This document shows, piece by piece, positions 44,574-52,707 of a stretch of 64,000 nucleotides of DNA. The number at the start of each line of letters is the position of its first letter. Within the stretch, counting starts at the first letter, position 1. Source of the stretch: Mycobacterium avium subsp. avium. GTDB lineage: Bacteria > Actinomycetota > Actinomycetes > Mycobacteriales > Mycobacteriaceae. The notes beneath the pieces were generated by a model. That model made no database searches. It was not told the origin of the DNA and saw nothing but the letters and a program-made list of their open reading frames with translations. The stretch lies in assembly GCF_009741445.1 (NCBI RefSeq), contig NZ_CP046507.1:1488001-1552000 (forward strand), given 5' to 3'. The position numbers and the translations under genes are program-made.

Positions 44574-45478
44574 ATGCGCATCGCCGCGGGTGGTTCCGGA
44601 ATCCACTCGTGGCCCCAGTAGCTGTCGGCGGTGATTTCCTCTGCGGTGTAATAGGTTTCGTCGACCCGCATCCCGTCGGTGCCGAATTCGATGTCCCAGT
44701 CGCCGGGCGCGCGGACGTAGAAGGACACCATCTTGTCGTTGGTGTGCCGTCCCAGGGTGGACGCGACGGTGAAGCCGTCGGCATTGACCCGGTCAAGCGC
44801 CTGCCCGACGGCGTCGAGGCTGTCCACCTCCACCATGACGTGGACCAGCCCCGGGTCGCGCTGTTGGGCGGCCGGGCAGATCGCCAGGCTGTGGTGGCGT
44901 GCGTTGATGCCCAGGAACCGCACCCGGATCGGGCCGAACTCCGCGGGCAGCGGCACCCGGAACGCGCCACGAGACCGGAATCCCAGTACCTCGGTGTAGA
45001 AGTCGAACAGACCGTTCGGGTCGGTGGCGGGCACCACCACGTGGCCCAGACCCTGGTCGCCCGTCACGAACTTCGCGCCGAACGGGGTGATGACCGGGCT
45101 GTGGTCGAGCACCGCGCCGTGGAACACCTCCAGCGTCGTGCCGGCCGGATCCTCGAAGGTGATCACCTCTTCGACGCGGCGGGCGTCGGCCTCTTGGAGC
45201 GACAATTCCTTGAAGGCCACCCCGGCGCCGTCCAGCGTGGCCTTGACCCGCTGCAGTGCCTGGTGGTCACGCACCTCCCAGCCGACCGTGACCACCCGGT
45301 CAACGTCGCCGGGCACGACGATGATCCGGGCCGCGCGTTCGTCCATCCGCAGGTACAGGGCCGACTCGTCGGGTCCTTTACCCTCCGCGAACCCCAGCAC
45401 ACCGAACGCGAAATGGCGCCAGCGCTCGATGTCGGCCGTCGAAACTGTGATGTAGCCAAGGCTTTTCAGGTCAGACAT
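44570..45478 (-). CDS. Extradiol dioxygenase, HsaC/BphC-like (type I, VOC fold)
   Basis: 302 residues with two vicinal-oxygen-chelate modules. The iron ligands of type I extradiol dioxygenases are in place: His in GLGHVVVPATD (about 143), His in NARHHSLAIC (about 212) and Glu in DWDIEFGTDG (about 263). HsaC cleaves the catecholic A-ring of 3,4-DHSA in cholesterol degradation. This protein sits directly after an HsaA-like monooxygenase gene, so it probably opens the catechol that enzyme makes. The gene begins 10 bases after the hsaA-like stop and its own stop overlaps the KstD start. Confidence 0.9.
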   Translation of the reverse strand: MSDLKSLGYITVSTADIERWRHFAFGVLGFAEGKGPDESALYLRMDERAARIIVVPGDVDRVVTVGWEVRDHQALQRVKATLDGAGVAFKELSLQEADARRVEEVITFEDPAGTTLEVFHGAVLDHSPVITPFGAKFVTGDQGLGHVVVPATDPNGLFDFYTEVLGFRSRGAFRVPLPAEFGPIRVRFLGINARHHSLAICPAAQQRDPGLVHVMVEVDSLDAVGQALDRVNADGFTVASTLGRHTNDKMVSFYVRAPGDWDIEFGTDGMRVDETYYTAEEITADSYWGHEWIPEPPAAMRM

Positions 45479-45488
45479 GGAAAACCTC

Positions 45489-46673
45489 TCAGATCAAGGC
45501 TCGCAGCGGGCCTTCGGGCGGGTCGATGCCGATCGAACTCAGCGCCGACGCGTGATAGGTGGTCCCGGGGACGTGGATGGCGTGCATCTGGCCGACGTGC
45601 ACGTCGCGCCAATACCGTTGCAGCGGCTTGTCCATTCGCGCCGCGTTGCCGCCGGAGCGGGCGAAGATCTCGTCGACCGCCGACACCGCCCGCCACACCG
45701 CGCGGACCTGGGTGCGCCGGCCGGCCGCGCGGTCGGCGAAGGACACCTCCTTGCCGGAGGCGACGATGTCGTAGATCCGGTCGGCGTTGGCCAGCAGTTC
45801 CTGGCGGGCGGCGTTGATGTCGGCCGCGGCCTCGCCGATGGCGTACATGACGTAGGGGTCGTCCTTGATCGCCGTTCCGGTGGCGCCCACCCGGGAGCGC
45901 TGGTAGTCCAGGTGTGCGGCCAGCGCGCCCTCGGCGATGCCGATGGTGGCCGCCGAGATGCCCAGCGGGAACATCGTCGACCACGGCATCAGATACAGCG
46001 GCTCGGTCATGCCGGCTTCGCGCTGGGCGGTGCCGTCCATCACCTTGGTCGCGTCCATGGTCCGGTAGCTGGGCACGAACGCATCCTTGACGATGACGTC
46101 CTTGGAGCCGGTTCCGCGCAGCCCCACCACATTCCACGAGTCCTCGACGATCTCGTAGTCCTTGCGGGGCAGGATCATGTGCAGCATCTGCGGCGGCATC
46201 AACGGCACACCCTGCTCGTCACCGAGCATGGCGCCCAGGATGATCCAGTCGCAGTGGTCGGTGCCCGAGCTGAACTGCCAGCGCCCGTTGAAGATGTACC
46301 CGCCGTTGACCGGCTTGGCCACGCCCTGCGGCGCGTACGGCGAGGCCATCCAGGTGTCGACGTCGTCGGCCCAGACTTCGGCCGCGACCTTCGGGTCCGC
46401 GTAGGCCAACTGGTAGGGGTGCACACCCACCACGCCGACGATCCAGCCGGCGGCCGGGTCCAGCGCCGCGGTGGCCATCACGGTCTCGGCGAACTCGCGG
46501 GGGTGGACCTCGAAACCCTGGTACTGCTTGGTTTGCAGCAGCCGGATCAGGCCGGCGCCCTTCATCAGCTTGACGGTGTCGTCGGTGAGCCGGCCGAGTT
46601 GTTCGGCTTCGGCGGCCTGGTCGCGCAGCTGGTCGGCCATGGCCATGACCCGGTCGATTACCCGCTCACTCAT
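45489..46673 (-). CDS. Flavin-dependent monooxygenase oxygenase subunit, HsaA-like
   Basis: 394 residues with an acyl-CoA dehydrogenase-like fold but the group D monooxygenase sequence. It shows TAALDPAAGWIVGVVGVHPY, NGGYIFNGRWQFSSGTDHCD, VVGLRGTGSKDVIVKDAFVP, and HVGQMHAIHVPGTTYHASAL near the end. HsaA hydroxylates the phenolic A-ring of 3-HSA with FMNH2 supplied by HsaB; no hsaB is in the window. AAGGA lies nine bases before the ATG. It is the first gene of the hsaA/hsaC/kstD-like operon. A palindrome and an IS110 element lie immediately upstream, so expression may depend on the IS junction. Confidence 0.9.
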   Translation of the reverse strand: MSERVIDRVMAMADQLRDQAAEAEQLGRLTDDTVKLMKGAGLIRLLQTKQYQGFEVHPREFAETVMATAALDPAAGWIVGVVGVHPYQLAYADPKVAAEVWADDVDTWMASPYAPQGVAKPVNGGYIFNGRWQFSSGTDHCDWIILGAMLGDEQGVPLMPPQMLHMILPRKDYEIVEDSWNVVGLRGTGSKDVIVKDAFVPSYRTMDATKVMDGTAQREAGMTEPLYLMPWSTMFPLGISAATIGIAEGALAAHLDYQRSRVGATGTAIKDDPYVMYAIGEAAADINAARQELLANADRIYDIVASGKEVSFADRAAGRRTQVRAVWRAVSAVDEIFARSGGNAARMDKPLQRYWRDVHVGQMHAIHVPGTTYHASALSSIGIDPPEGPLRALI

Positions 46674-46711
46674 GTTGTTGTCCTTAGGGTTGAAGGGGTC
46701 TGGGATTGGAT

Positions 46712-46729
46712 GTCCTGGATGCCCAGGAC
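46712..46729. promoter_or_regulatory. Palindrome GTCCTGG-ATGC-CCAGGAC upstream of hsaA-like gene
   Basis: Exact 7-bp arms around four bases, 39 bp upstream of the hsaA-like ATG. It could be an operator for the operon or a leader hairpin. It does not match the KstR consensus I know (an inverted AAC-x-GTT core). Confidence 0.45.
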
Positions 46730-46814
46730 GGTGGGGTGTGGCTAATGTGTTGTTGCAACGGTTGTTGCTTGAAAGGAATGGCCGCCCTGCCGTTTTGGAC
46801 GGTCCTGGCCACTG

Positions 46815-48152
46815 ATTGAGATCTGACGCGTACTCGATGACGCTGCTCTAAGGACCTGTTGGCGGGGTTGTCCGCGGGGACTGCGACGACAGGAGTAGCG
46901 GTATGGCCGAACCCGACCGAGTGTGGGTGGGTATCGACGTCGGTAAGTCCACTCATCATGCGTGCGCGATCGATGACACCGGAAAGGTGGTGTGGTCGAA
47001 GAAAATCCCGAACGAACAGGCCGCGATCGAAGACCTGATCGCCCAGGGCGGCCGGATTGCTAACCACGTGGTGTGGGCGATCGATTTGACCTCGCCGCCG
47101 GCGGCGCTGCTGATCGCCGTACTGCTGAGCGCGAAAGCCGAGGTGGTGTATGTGCCGGGCCGCACGGTTAACACGATGAGTCATGCGTTCCGCGGCGAAG
47201 GCAAGACCGACGCCAAAGACGCGCGGGTAATCGCCGAAACCGCTCGGCACCGACGAGATCTGTCCCCGGTCGTACCCGGCGAAGACCTGGTTGCCGAATT
47301 GCGGTCGCTGACCGCATACCGGTCGGATCTGATGGCTGACTGGGTGCGAGGCGTGAACCGGCTGCGCTCGATGCTCACCGCCATCTTCCCTGCTCTGGAA
47401 GCTGCGTTCGACTACTCCACCCGCGCGCCGTTGATCCTGGTATCCGCTATGTGCACTCCGGGCGAAATCCGGTCGGCAAAAAGAGCTGGCGTGATCAAGC
47501 ACCTTCGGAAAAACCGGGCATGGCCCAACAACATCGACACGATCGCCGACAAGGCGCTCGCCGCGGCAGCAGGCCAGATAATCACCCTTCCCGGCGAAGC
47601 CGGAACCGCCGCGCTCATCAAGCAACTCGCAGCACGGCTGCTGGACTTGGATCGGCAGATCAAGGACATCGATAAGCAAATCACCAACAAATTTCGTGAG
47701 CATCCCAGCGCCGCCATCATCGAGTCGATGCCCGGCATGGGGCCACACCTGGGCGCTGAGTTCCTCGTAATCACCGGCGGCAACATGGCCGCCTTCACCA
47801 ACCCCGGCCGACTGGCATCGTTCGCCGGATTGGTACCCGTCCCACGCGATTCCGGCCGTATCACCGGCAATCTGCATCGGCCCAAGCGCTACAACCGGCG
47901 CCTGCGCCGCGTGTTCTACCTCGCCGCCCTGTCCAGCCTCAAGATCGAAGGTCCCTCGCGGGCTTTCTACGACCGCAAACGATCCGAGAACCATATCCAC
48001 ACCCAGGCCCTGCTTGCCCTGGCACGCCGCCACGTCGACGTCCTGTGGGCACTGCTGCGCGACAACAGAACCTGGCAACCCCAGCAACCAACCGTGGCAG
48101 CTGCCTGACGCACTCACCGGGCGTCCTCACCGCTTGACACGCTCATTGAGAT
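46815..48152 (+). mobile_element. IS110-family insertion sequence, probable extent
   Basis: The transposase at 46903-48108 is flanked by the direct repeat ATTGAGAT (46815-46822 and 48145-48152), enclosing about 1.34 kb, the usual length for the family. No terminal inverted repeats are seen, as expected for IS110. The bounds are a hypothesis from the repeat only; eight bases could match by chance. Confidence 0.45.
46903..48108 (+). CDS. IS110-family transposase
   Basis: 401 residues. DEDD domain: VWVGIDVGKSTHHACAID (residues 7-24), Asp in VWAIDLTSPPA where many members have Glu, and DAKDARVIAE (about 105). Transposase_20 domain: IESMPGMGPHLGAEFLVITG, then LASFAGLVPVPRDSG with the conserved serine. 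It resembles the IS900/IS1110-type mycobacterial elements, but the exact name is not recognised. AGGAG precedes the ATG by about eight bases. It is apparently intact and unlike the 470-residue transposase at 3270. Confidence 0.92.
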   Translation: MAEPDRVWVGIDVGKSTHHACAIDDTGKVVWSKKIPNEQAAIEDLIAQGGRIANHVVWAIDLTSPPAALLIAVLLSAKAEVVYVPGRTVNTMSHAFRGEGKTDAKDARVIAETARHRRDLSPVVPGEDLVAELRSLTAYRSDLMADWVRGVNRLRSMLTAIFPALEAAFDYSTRAPLILVSAMCTPGEIRSAKRAGVIKHLRKNRAWPNNIDTIADKALAAAAGQIITLPGEAGTAALIKQLAARLLDLDRQIKDIDKQITNKFREHPSAAIIESMPGMGPHLGAEFLVITGGNMAAFTNPGRLASFAGLVPVPRDSGRITGNLHRPKRYNRRLRRVFYLAALSSLKIEGPSRAFYDRKRSENHIHTQALLALARRHVDVLWALLRDNRTWQPQQPTVAAA

Positions 48153-48271
48153 TCCTTACCTGTGGGTGCTTAGTAATGGTCTACCGCAGTCGTGGCCCGT
48201 CCCAAAGGAAATCCCGATGAGCGGACGAAATTGGGCGCCGCGGCAGGCGTCGTCGTTGCAAGGCTTGGGTC

Positions 48272-49078
48272 CTAAGCCTTGGCCAGCAATCCGGCGTCGA
48301 CCACGATCTGGGTGCCGGTGATGTAGCGCGCCTGGTCGGAGGCCAGAAACACCACGGCATTGCTCACGTCGACCGGCTCCACCCACGGAACCGGCAGCAG
48401 GTGCCGGGCGCTGAGCGCCTCGGCGGCGTCGTCTGCCGTCGGGTTGTCCAGGTCGGGCCGCAGCCGCCGGAAGGTGGCCTCGTTGAGCACCATCGCGGTC
48501 GCCACCGCTCCGGGGTGAACGGTGTTGACGCGGATGCCTTGCGGTCCCAGCTCGTTGGCGAGGGTGCGCGCCAACCCCACGACGGCGTGCTTGCTCGCGG
48601 AGTACGGGGCGGCGCCGGGCGTTCCGCGAATACCACTGGTGGAGCTGATGATCACGATCGATCCGCCTCGGGCGGTCCGGCTCATGTGGGGGACGCCCGC
48701 CTTGACGGTGTGCCACACGCCGGTGAGGTTGACATCCAACGTCTGCTGCCAGTTCTGCGGGGTGATCTCCCACGCGGGCGCGGCGGCCGGGTGGATTCCC
48801 GCGTTGCCGACGAGCACGTCCAGGCGACCGAGTCGGCCGACGGCCTCGTCCACCGCGGCCGCCAACGCGGCGAAGTCGCTGACGTCAGCCAGAGCGGTCG
48901 CCGCGCGCACGCCGCGCTGTTGCACCGCGGCGGCGGTCTGCGCGAGGTCGGGAGCCGCCGCGGGCACATCCACCGCGATCACGTCGGCGCCCTCCTCGGC
49001 GAACCGCTGGCAATGGCTGCGACCGATCCCGCGACCGGCGCCGGTAACCAGCACTACTCGTCCGCGCAGACCCGACAT
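48272..49078 (-). CDS. SDR-family oxidoreductase, mycofactocin-coupled type
   Basis: 268 residues. The start MSGLRGRVVLVTGAGRGIGR, followed by SHCQRFAEEGADVIAVDV, is the signature of the SDR subfamily that keeps its nicotinamide bound and passes electrons to mycofactocin. VGNAGIHP and the catalytic YSASKHAVVG (about 165) follow, with the insert RPDLDNPTADDAAEA typical of the group. It ends in VVDAGLLAKA. ATG at 49078 overlaps the Baeyer-Villiger monooxygenase stop (TGATG, 49080-49076), so the two are coupled. It probably oxidises the alcohol whose ketone is the monooxygenase substrate. Confidence 0.88.
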   Translation of the reverse strand: MSGLRGRVVLVTGAGRGIGRSHCQRFAEEGADVIAVDVPAAAPDLAQTAAAVQQRGVRAATALADVSDFAALAAAVDEAVGRLGRLDVLVGNAGIHPAAAPAWEITPQNWQQTLDVNLTGVWHTVKAGVPHMSRTARGGSIVIISSTSGIRGTPGAAPYSASKHAVVGLARTLANELGPQGIRVNTVHPGAVATAMVLNEATFRRLRPDLDNPTADDAAEALSARHLLPVPWVEPVDVSNAVVFLASDQARYITGTQIVVDAGLLAKA

Positions 49079-50703
49079 CAGCGGGCCTTGACCAAGGAAA
49101 ACCCCTTGTAGCCGGCATTGGCGACCTCGGCGCAGATGTCGAGATAGACGCCGAACCCGCCGACGAAAAGCATGAAGACGCGCGGCTTTCCGGGCACGTT
49201 GGCACCCAAATACCACGAGTCGGCTTTGGTGAACAGGGTGGCGTCGGCGCGGCGCGCGCACTCGGCGCCCCAGTCGTCGACCGCATCCGTCGTCGCCTCG
49301 ACAGCGGTGTAGTCATGGGCGTCGAGATATGCGATGCAGTCGGCGATCCAGTTCACGTTCGCCTCGGCATGCAACACCATGTTGGCCAGCACGGCGGGCG
49401 CGCCGGGACCCGAAACCAGGAACAGGTTGGGGAATCCGTCGACGCCGAGGCCCAGGTACGTGCGGGGCCCGCCGGACCAGTCGTCGCTCAGCCGCCTTCC
49501 GTCGCGGCCCACGATGTCGATCTTGGCCAGCGCGCCGGTCATCGCGTCGAATCCGGTCGCCAGCACGATCGCGTCGAGGTCGTAATGGGCGTCGGTGGTG
49601 TTAATGCCGGTCGCATCGATGGACATGATCGGCGTCTTGCGGACGCTGATCAGCTTCACGTTCGGGCGGTTGAAGGTCTGAAAGTAGTTGCTGTCGGTGC
49701 AGATTCGCTTGGTGCCGATCGGATGGTCATTCGGGATGAGCAGGTCGGCCAGCACCGGGTCGTCGATGACCGCGCGCACCTTCTCCTCGTAGAACTTGCG
49801 GGCCTCCTCGTTGGCGACCGGGTCGATCATCTGGTCGGCGAATGTCTTGGAGAACAGCACTCCGCCGAGCTCCCAGCGCTTTTCGAATGCCTCACGCCGT
49901 TCCTCGGGGGTTGCCTCCATCGTCAACTTCGGGTGGGCGACGTGGGGCGAGCCGCCCCCGCTGCGCCACGATATCCGTCGTCGTTCCGCGTAATGGGCCT
50001 TCACCTCGGCACGGTCGGAGTCACTCAACGGCCGGTTACCCGCCGGCACACTGTAATTCGGGGTGCGCTGGAACACGTACAGCTGCGATGCGGCCTCGGC
50101 GATGATCGGAATCGATTGGATGCCAGAGGATCCCGTGCCAATGACGGCGACGCGCTTGCCGGTGAAGTCCACCGGTTCGTGCGGCCAGGCCGCGGTGTGG
50201 TAGACCTGCCCGGCGAAGGTATCCAAACCGGGGAACGGCGGAGTCATCGCCGCCGACAACGGGCCGGTGGCCATCACGCAGAACCGGGCGGTGACGCGCT
50301 CGCCCGTCTCGGTGGTCACCGTCCAGCGCAACTGCGCTTCGTCGAGCACGGCGGAATTCACGCGGGCGTTCAGGGTGATGTCGCGGCGCAGATCCAGCCG
50401 GTCGGCGACCCAATTGATGTAGGCCAGAATCTCGGGTTGGGTGGCGTACTTCTCCGACCAATCCCACTCCCGCTGCAGCGCGTCGGAGAACGAGTAGCAG
50501 TAGTCCACGCTCTCGACGTCGCATCGGGCCCCGGGGTAGCGGTTGAAGTACCAGGTTCCGCCGACGTCCGGCCCGGCCTCGAACACCCTGACCCGCAGGC
50601 CGTTCGATCGCAGTTTGTGCAGCGCGTACAGGCCGGCGAAGCCCGCGCCGACGACCACCACATCGACGTCCGGGGTTGCGCGCCGGTCACTGCCACTGGT
50701 CAC
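49078..50703 (-). CDS. Baeyer-Villiger flavin monooxygenase (CHMO-like)
   Basis: 541 residues starting at GTG. FAD fold VVVVGAGFAGLYALHKLRSN (about residues 15-34), GGTWYFNRYPGARCDVES, the type I signature FAGQVYHTAAWP (about 163) and the NADPH fold VAVIGTGSSGIQSIPIIAE (about 183). The layout is that of cyclohexanone/cyclopentadecanone-type monooxygenases, about 100 residues shorter than the extended enzyme at 37317. It shares an operon with a mycofactocin-type SDR and is divergent from a second such SDR at 50835. A cyclic or steroidal ketone is the likely substrate. Confidence 0.92.
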   Translation of the reverse strand: MTSGSDRRATPDVDVVVVGAGFAGLYALHKLRSNGLRVRVFEAGPDVGGTWYFNRYPGARCDVESVDYCYSFSDALQREWDWSEKYATQPEILAYINWVADRLDLRRDITLNARVNSAVLDEAQLRWTVTTETGERVTARFCVMATGPLSAAMTPPFPGLDTFAGQVYHTAAWPHEPVDFTGKRVAVIGTGSSGIQSIPIIAEAASQLYVFQRTPNYSVPAGNRPLSDSDRAEVKAHYAERRRISWRSGGGSPHVAHPKLTMEATPEERREAFEKRWELGGVLFSKTFADQMIDPVANEEARKFYEEKVRAVIDDPVLADLLIPNDHPIGTKRICTDSNYFQTFNRPNVKLISVRKTPIMSIDATGINTTDAHYDLDAIVLATGFDAMTGALAKIDIVGRDGRRLSDDWSGGPRTYLGLGVDGFPNLFLVSGPGAPAVLANMVLHAEANVNWIADCIAYLDAHDYTAVEATTDAVDDWGAECARRADATLFTKADSWYLGANVPGKPRVFMLFVGGFGVYLDICAEVANAGYKGFSLVKAR

Positions 50704-50834
50704 GGATGCCTACGTTAGGTCCCGGCGGTCGCCCTCGGCCGGGATATCCCGGTGACCGGTACGCCGGCATGATCGTCTCCCGGCCATCGGACACACACCG
50801 ACCCCGGTGCCGCTCGCGCCGGCAGAATCGCCGG

Positions 50835-51683
50835 ATGCCACAAGTCAGTGCCGCGGGGCGGCTGGCGGGGAAGGTCGCGTTGATCACGGGCGCGGCGCGG
50901 GGAATCGGGCGCGCCCAAGCCGTGCGGTTCGCGCAGGAGGGCGCCGACATCGTGGCCCTCGACCTGTGCGGACCGGTGGACACGGTGATGGTTCCGCCCA
51001 GCACACCCGACGATCTCGACCACACGGCCTCGCTGGTCGGCGAGGTGGGCGGGCGAATGCACGCGGAACTGGTCGACGTTCGTGACCTCGATGGCGTTCA
51101 GGCCGCCACCGAGCGCGGTGCGCGACGGTTCGGCGGGTTGGACGTGGTCTGCGCGACCGCCGGCATCACGTCGCGCGCGATGACGGTCGAGATGAACGAG
51201 AGCGTCTGGCGCACCATGCTCGACGTGAACCTCACCGGCGTATGGCACACGTGCCGCGCCGCCGCGCCGCATCTGATCGCACGCGGCGCCGGTTCGATGA
51301 TCTTGACGAATTCCATTGCGGGACTGCGTGGTCTGGTCGGCGTCGCGCACTACACCGCCGCCAAGCACGGCGTGGTCGGCCTGATGCAGAGCCTGGCCCA
51401 CGAACTCGCGCCGCACCGGGTGCGCGTTAACTGCGTGCACCCGACCAACGTCGACACGCCGTTGATCCAAAACGACACCGTACGAAGCGCGTTTCGGCCC
51501 GACCTGGATCGGCCGCCGACGCGAGCCGAGTTCGCCGAAGCGGCGCGAGCGATGAACCTGCTTCAGGTGCCGTGGGTCGATCCGGTCGACGTCGCCAACG
51601 CCGCGCTGTTCCTGGCCTCCGACGAGGCGCGTTACATCACCGCCGTGACCCTGCCGGTCGACGCGGGCGCCACTCAGCGATAG
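50835..51683 (+). CDS. SDR-family oxidoreductase, mycofactocin-coupled type
   Basis: 282 residues from MPQVSAAGRLAGKVALITG. AARGIGRAQAVRFAQEGADI follows, then ATAGITSRAM, catalytic YTAAKHGVVG (about 176), and the insert FRPDLDRPPTRAEFAEAARA that marks the mycofactocin-coupled group. It ends in LPVDAGATQR. It is divergent from the Baeyer-Villiger monooxygenase at 50703 across 131 bp. With the SDR at 48272 it gives two mycofactocin-type alcohol dehydrogenases flanking one monooxygenase. Confidence 0.88.
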   Translation: MPQVSAAGRLAGKVALITGAARGIGRAQAVRFAQEGADIVALDLCGPVDTVMVPPSTPDDLDHTASLVGEVGGRMHAELVDVRDLDGVQAATERGARRFGGLDVVCATAGITSRAMTVEMNESVWRTMLDVNLTGVWHTCRAAAPHLIARGAGSMILTNSIAGLRGLVGVAHYTAAKHGVVGLMQSLAHELAPHRVRVNCVHPTNVDTPLIQNDTVRSAFRPDLDRPPTRAEFAEAARAMNLLQVPWVDPVDVANAALFLASDEARYITAVTLPVDAGATQR

Positions 51684-51734
51684 GAGGATTCGTGACCGGC
51701 GTTGCGGAGTACGGGGTGCCTGCCTGGCACCGAA

Positions 51735-52649
51735 TCAGCCGCGCGAAAGGAAGGCCAGCACGGTGCTTTCGAACGCCGCCTTGGCCTCGATCATCGCCCA
51801 GTGCCCCGAGTTGGGGAAGATGTGCAGCTCCGCGTTGGGGATGGTGCGCATCGGGATCAGTGCCATGTCCGGCGGGCTCACCCTGTCGTCGCGGCCCCAG
51901 GTGAGCAGGGTGGGCGCGGTGAGCTTGTGCATCACGGCCCACGGCAGCGGCCGATCGGATGCGTTCAGCGCGGCATTCATGGCCGAGAACGCCGCCTTGC
52001 CGTACATGCGCCGCGCCGCGGCCAGCGTGTCCGGATCGGTGGCCAGCGCCCAGCGCTCCTCGATCAGCTGCTCGGTGATCAGCGCCTGGTTGTACACCAT
52101 CGATTTGAGCCAGTCGACCAGCCGTTGCCGGGTCGGGTCTTCGACGAACTCCTGCAACAGCCGGATGCCCTCGCTGGGGCTGGGACTGAAGATGTTGGTG
52201 CCGATGCCGCCGATGGTCACCAGCCGCCCGACGCGGTCCGGATTGTGGGTGGCGAAGTTGATGCCGACGCCCCCGCCCATCGAGTTCCCGATGATGTGCA
52301 CCTTCTCGACGCCCAGCGCGTCGAGAAACGGCGCGACGGTGCCGAACGCGGTGACCATCGGGTGGCCACCGAAGTCGTCGCTGACCCCGAACCCGGGGAA
52401 TTCCAGCACCAGGCAGCGATAGTGGGGCGCAAAGGCGGGCAGTATCCCGCGGAAGTTGCGCCACCCGGTGACGCCGGGGCCGGAGCCGTGTAGGAAGAGC
52501 AGCACGGCCGCCGAATCCGGGCCGCCGGTGTCGCCGCCGGTGTCGCCGCCGGTGTCGTAGTAGCGCAAAGCGCCCTTCTCCGTGCTGATTTCACGCAGGT
52601 CTTGCTCGGTGATGCCGGTTCGTCCAGGAGTGTCTGCCACGGGTATCAC
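51735..52649 (-). CDS. Alpha/beta hydrolase, HsaD/BphD-like C-C bond hydrolase
   Basis: 304 residues starting at GTG. LFLHGSGPGVTGWRNFRGIL (about residues 51-70) and nucleophile IGNSMGGGVGINFA (about 120) are typical meta-cleavage-product hydrolase motifs. The acid is in GRDDRVSP and the His in SGHWAMIEAK. HsaD cleaves the product of HsaC in the steroid A/B-ring pathway, so this could complete the HsaA/HsaC pair at 44.6-46.7 kb, although it is not in that operon. The N-terminal loop holds a GGDTGGDTGGP repeat coded by a 12-bp tandem repeat. A GTG at 52640 is an alternative start. Confidence 0.85.
   Translation of the reverse strand: MIPVADTPGRTGITEQDLREISTEKGALRYYDTGGDTGGDTGGPDSAAVLLFLHGSGPGVTGWRNFRGILPAFAPHYRCLVLEFPGFGVSDDFGGHPMVTAFGTVAPFLDALGVEKVHIIGNSMGGGVGINFATHNPDRVGRLVTIGGIGTNIFSPSPSEGIRLLQEFVEDPTRQRLVDWLKSMVYNQALITEQLIEERWALATDPDTLAAARRMYGKAAFSAMNAALNASDRPLPWAVMHKLTAPTLLTWGRDDRVSPPDMALIPMRTIPNAELHIFPNSGHWAMIEAKAAFESTVLAFLSRG
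52521..52556. repeat. 12-bp tandem repeat, three copies
   Basis: GCCGCCGGTGTC repeated exactly three times inside the hydrolase gene, encoding the minus-strand residues Gly-Asp-Thr-Gly in series near the N-terminus. The unit length keeps the frame, so copy number could vary between strains without inactivation. Confidence 0.9.
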
Positions 52650-52707
52650 CCTGCCATGCCGTGCCGGCGACGGCGGACGCGGTTCCGCTGAACGGGCGCG
52701 GATGCGC

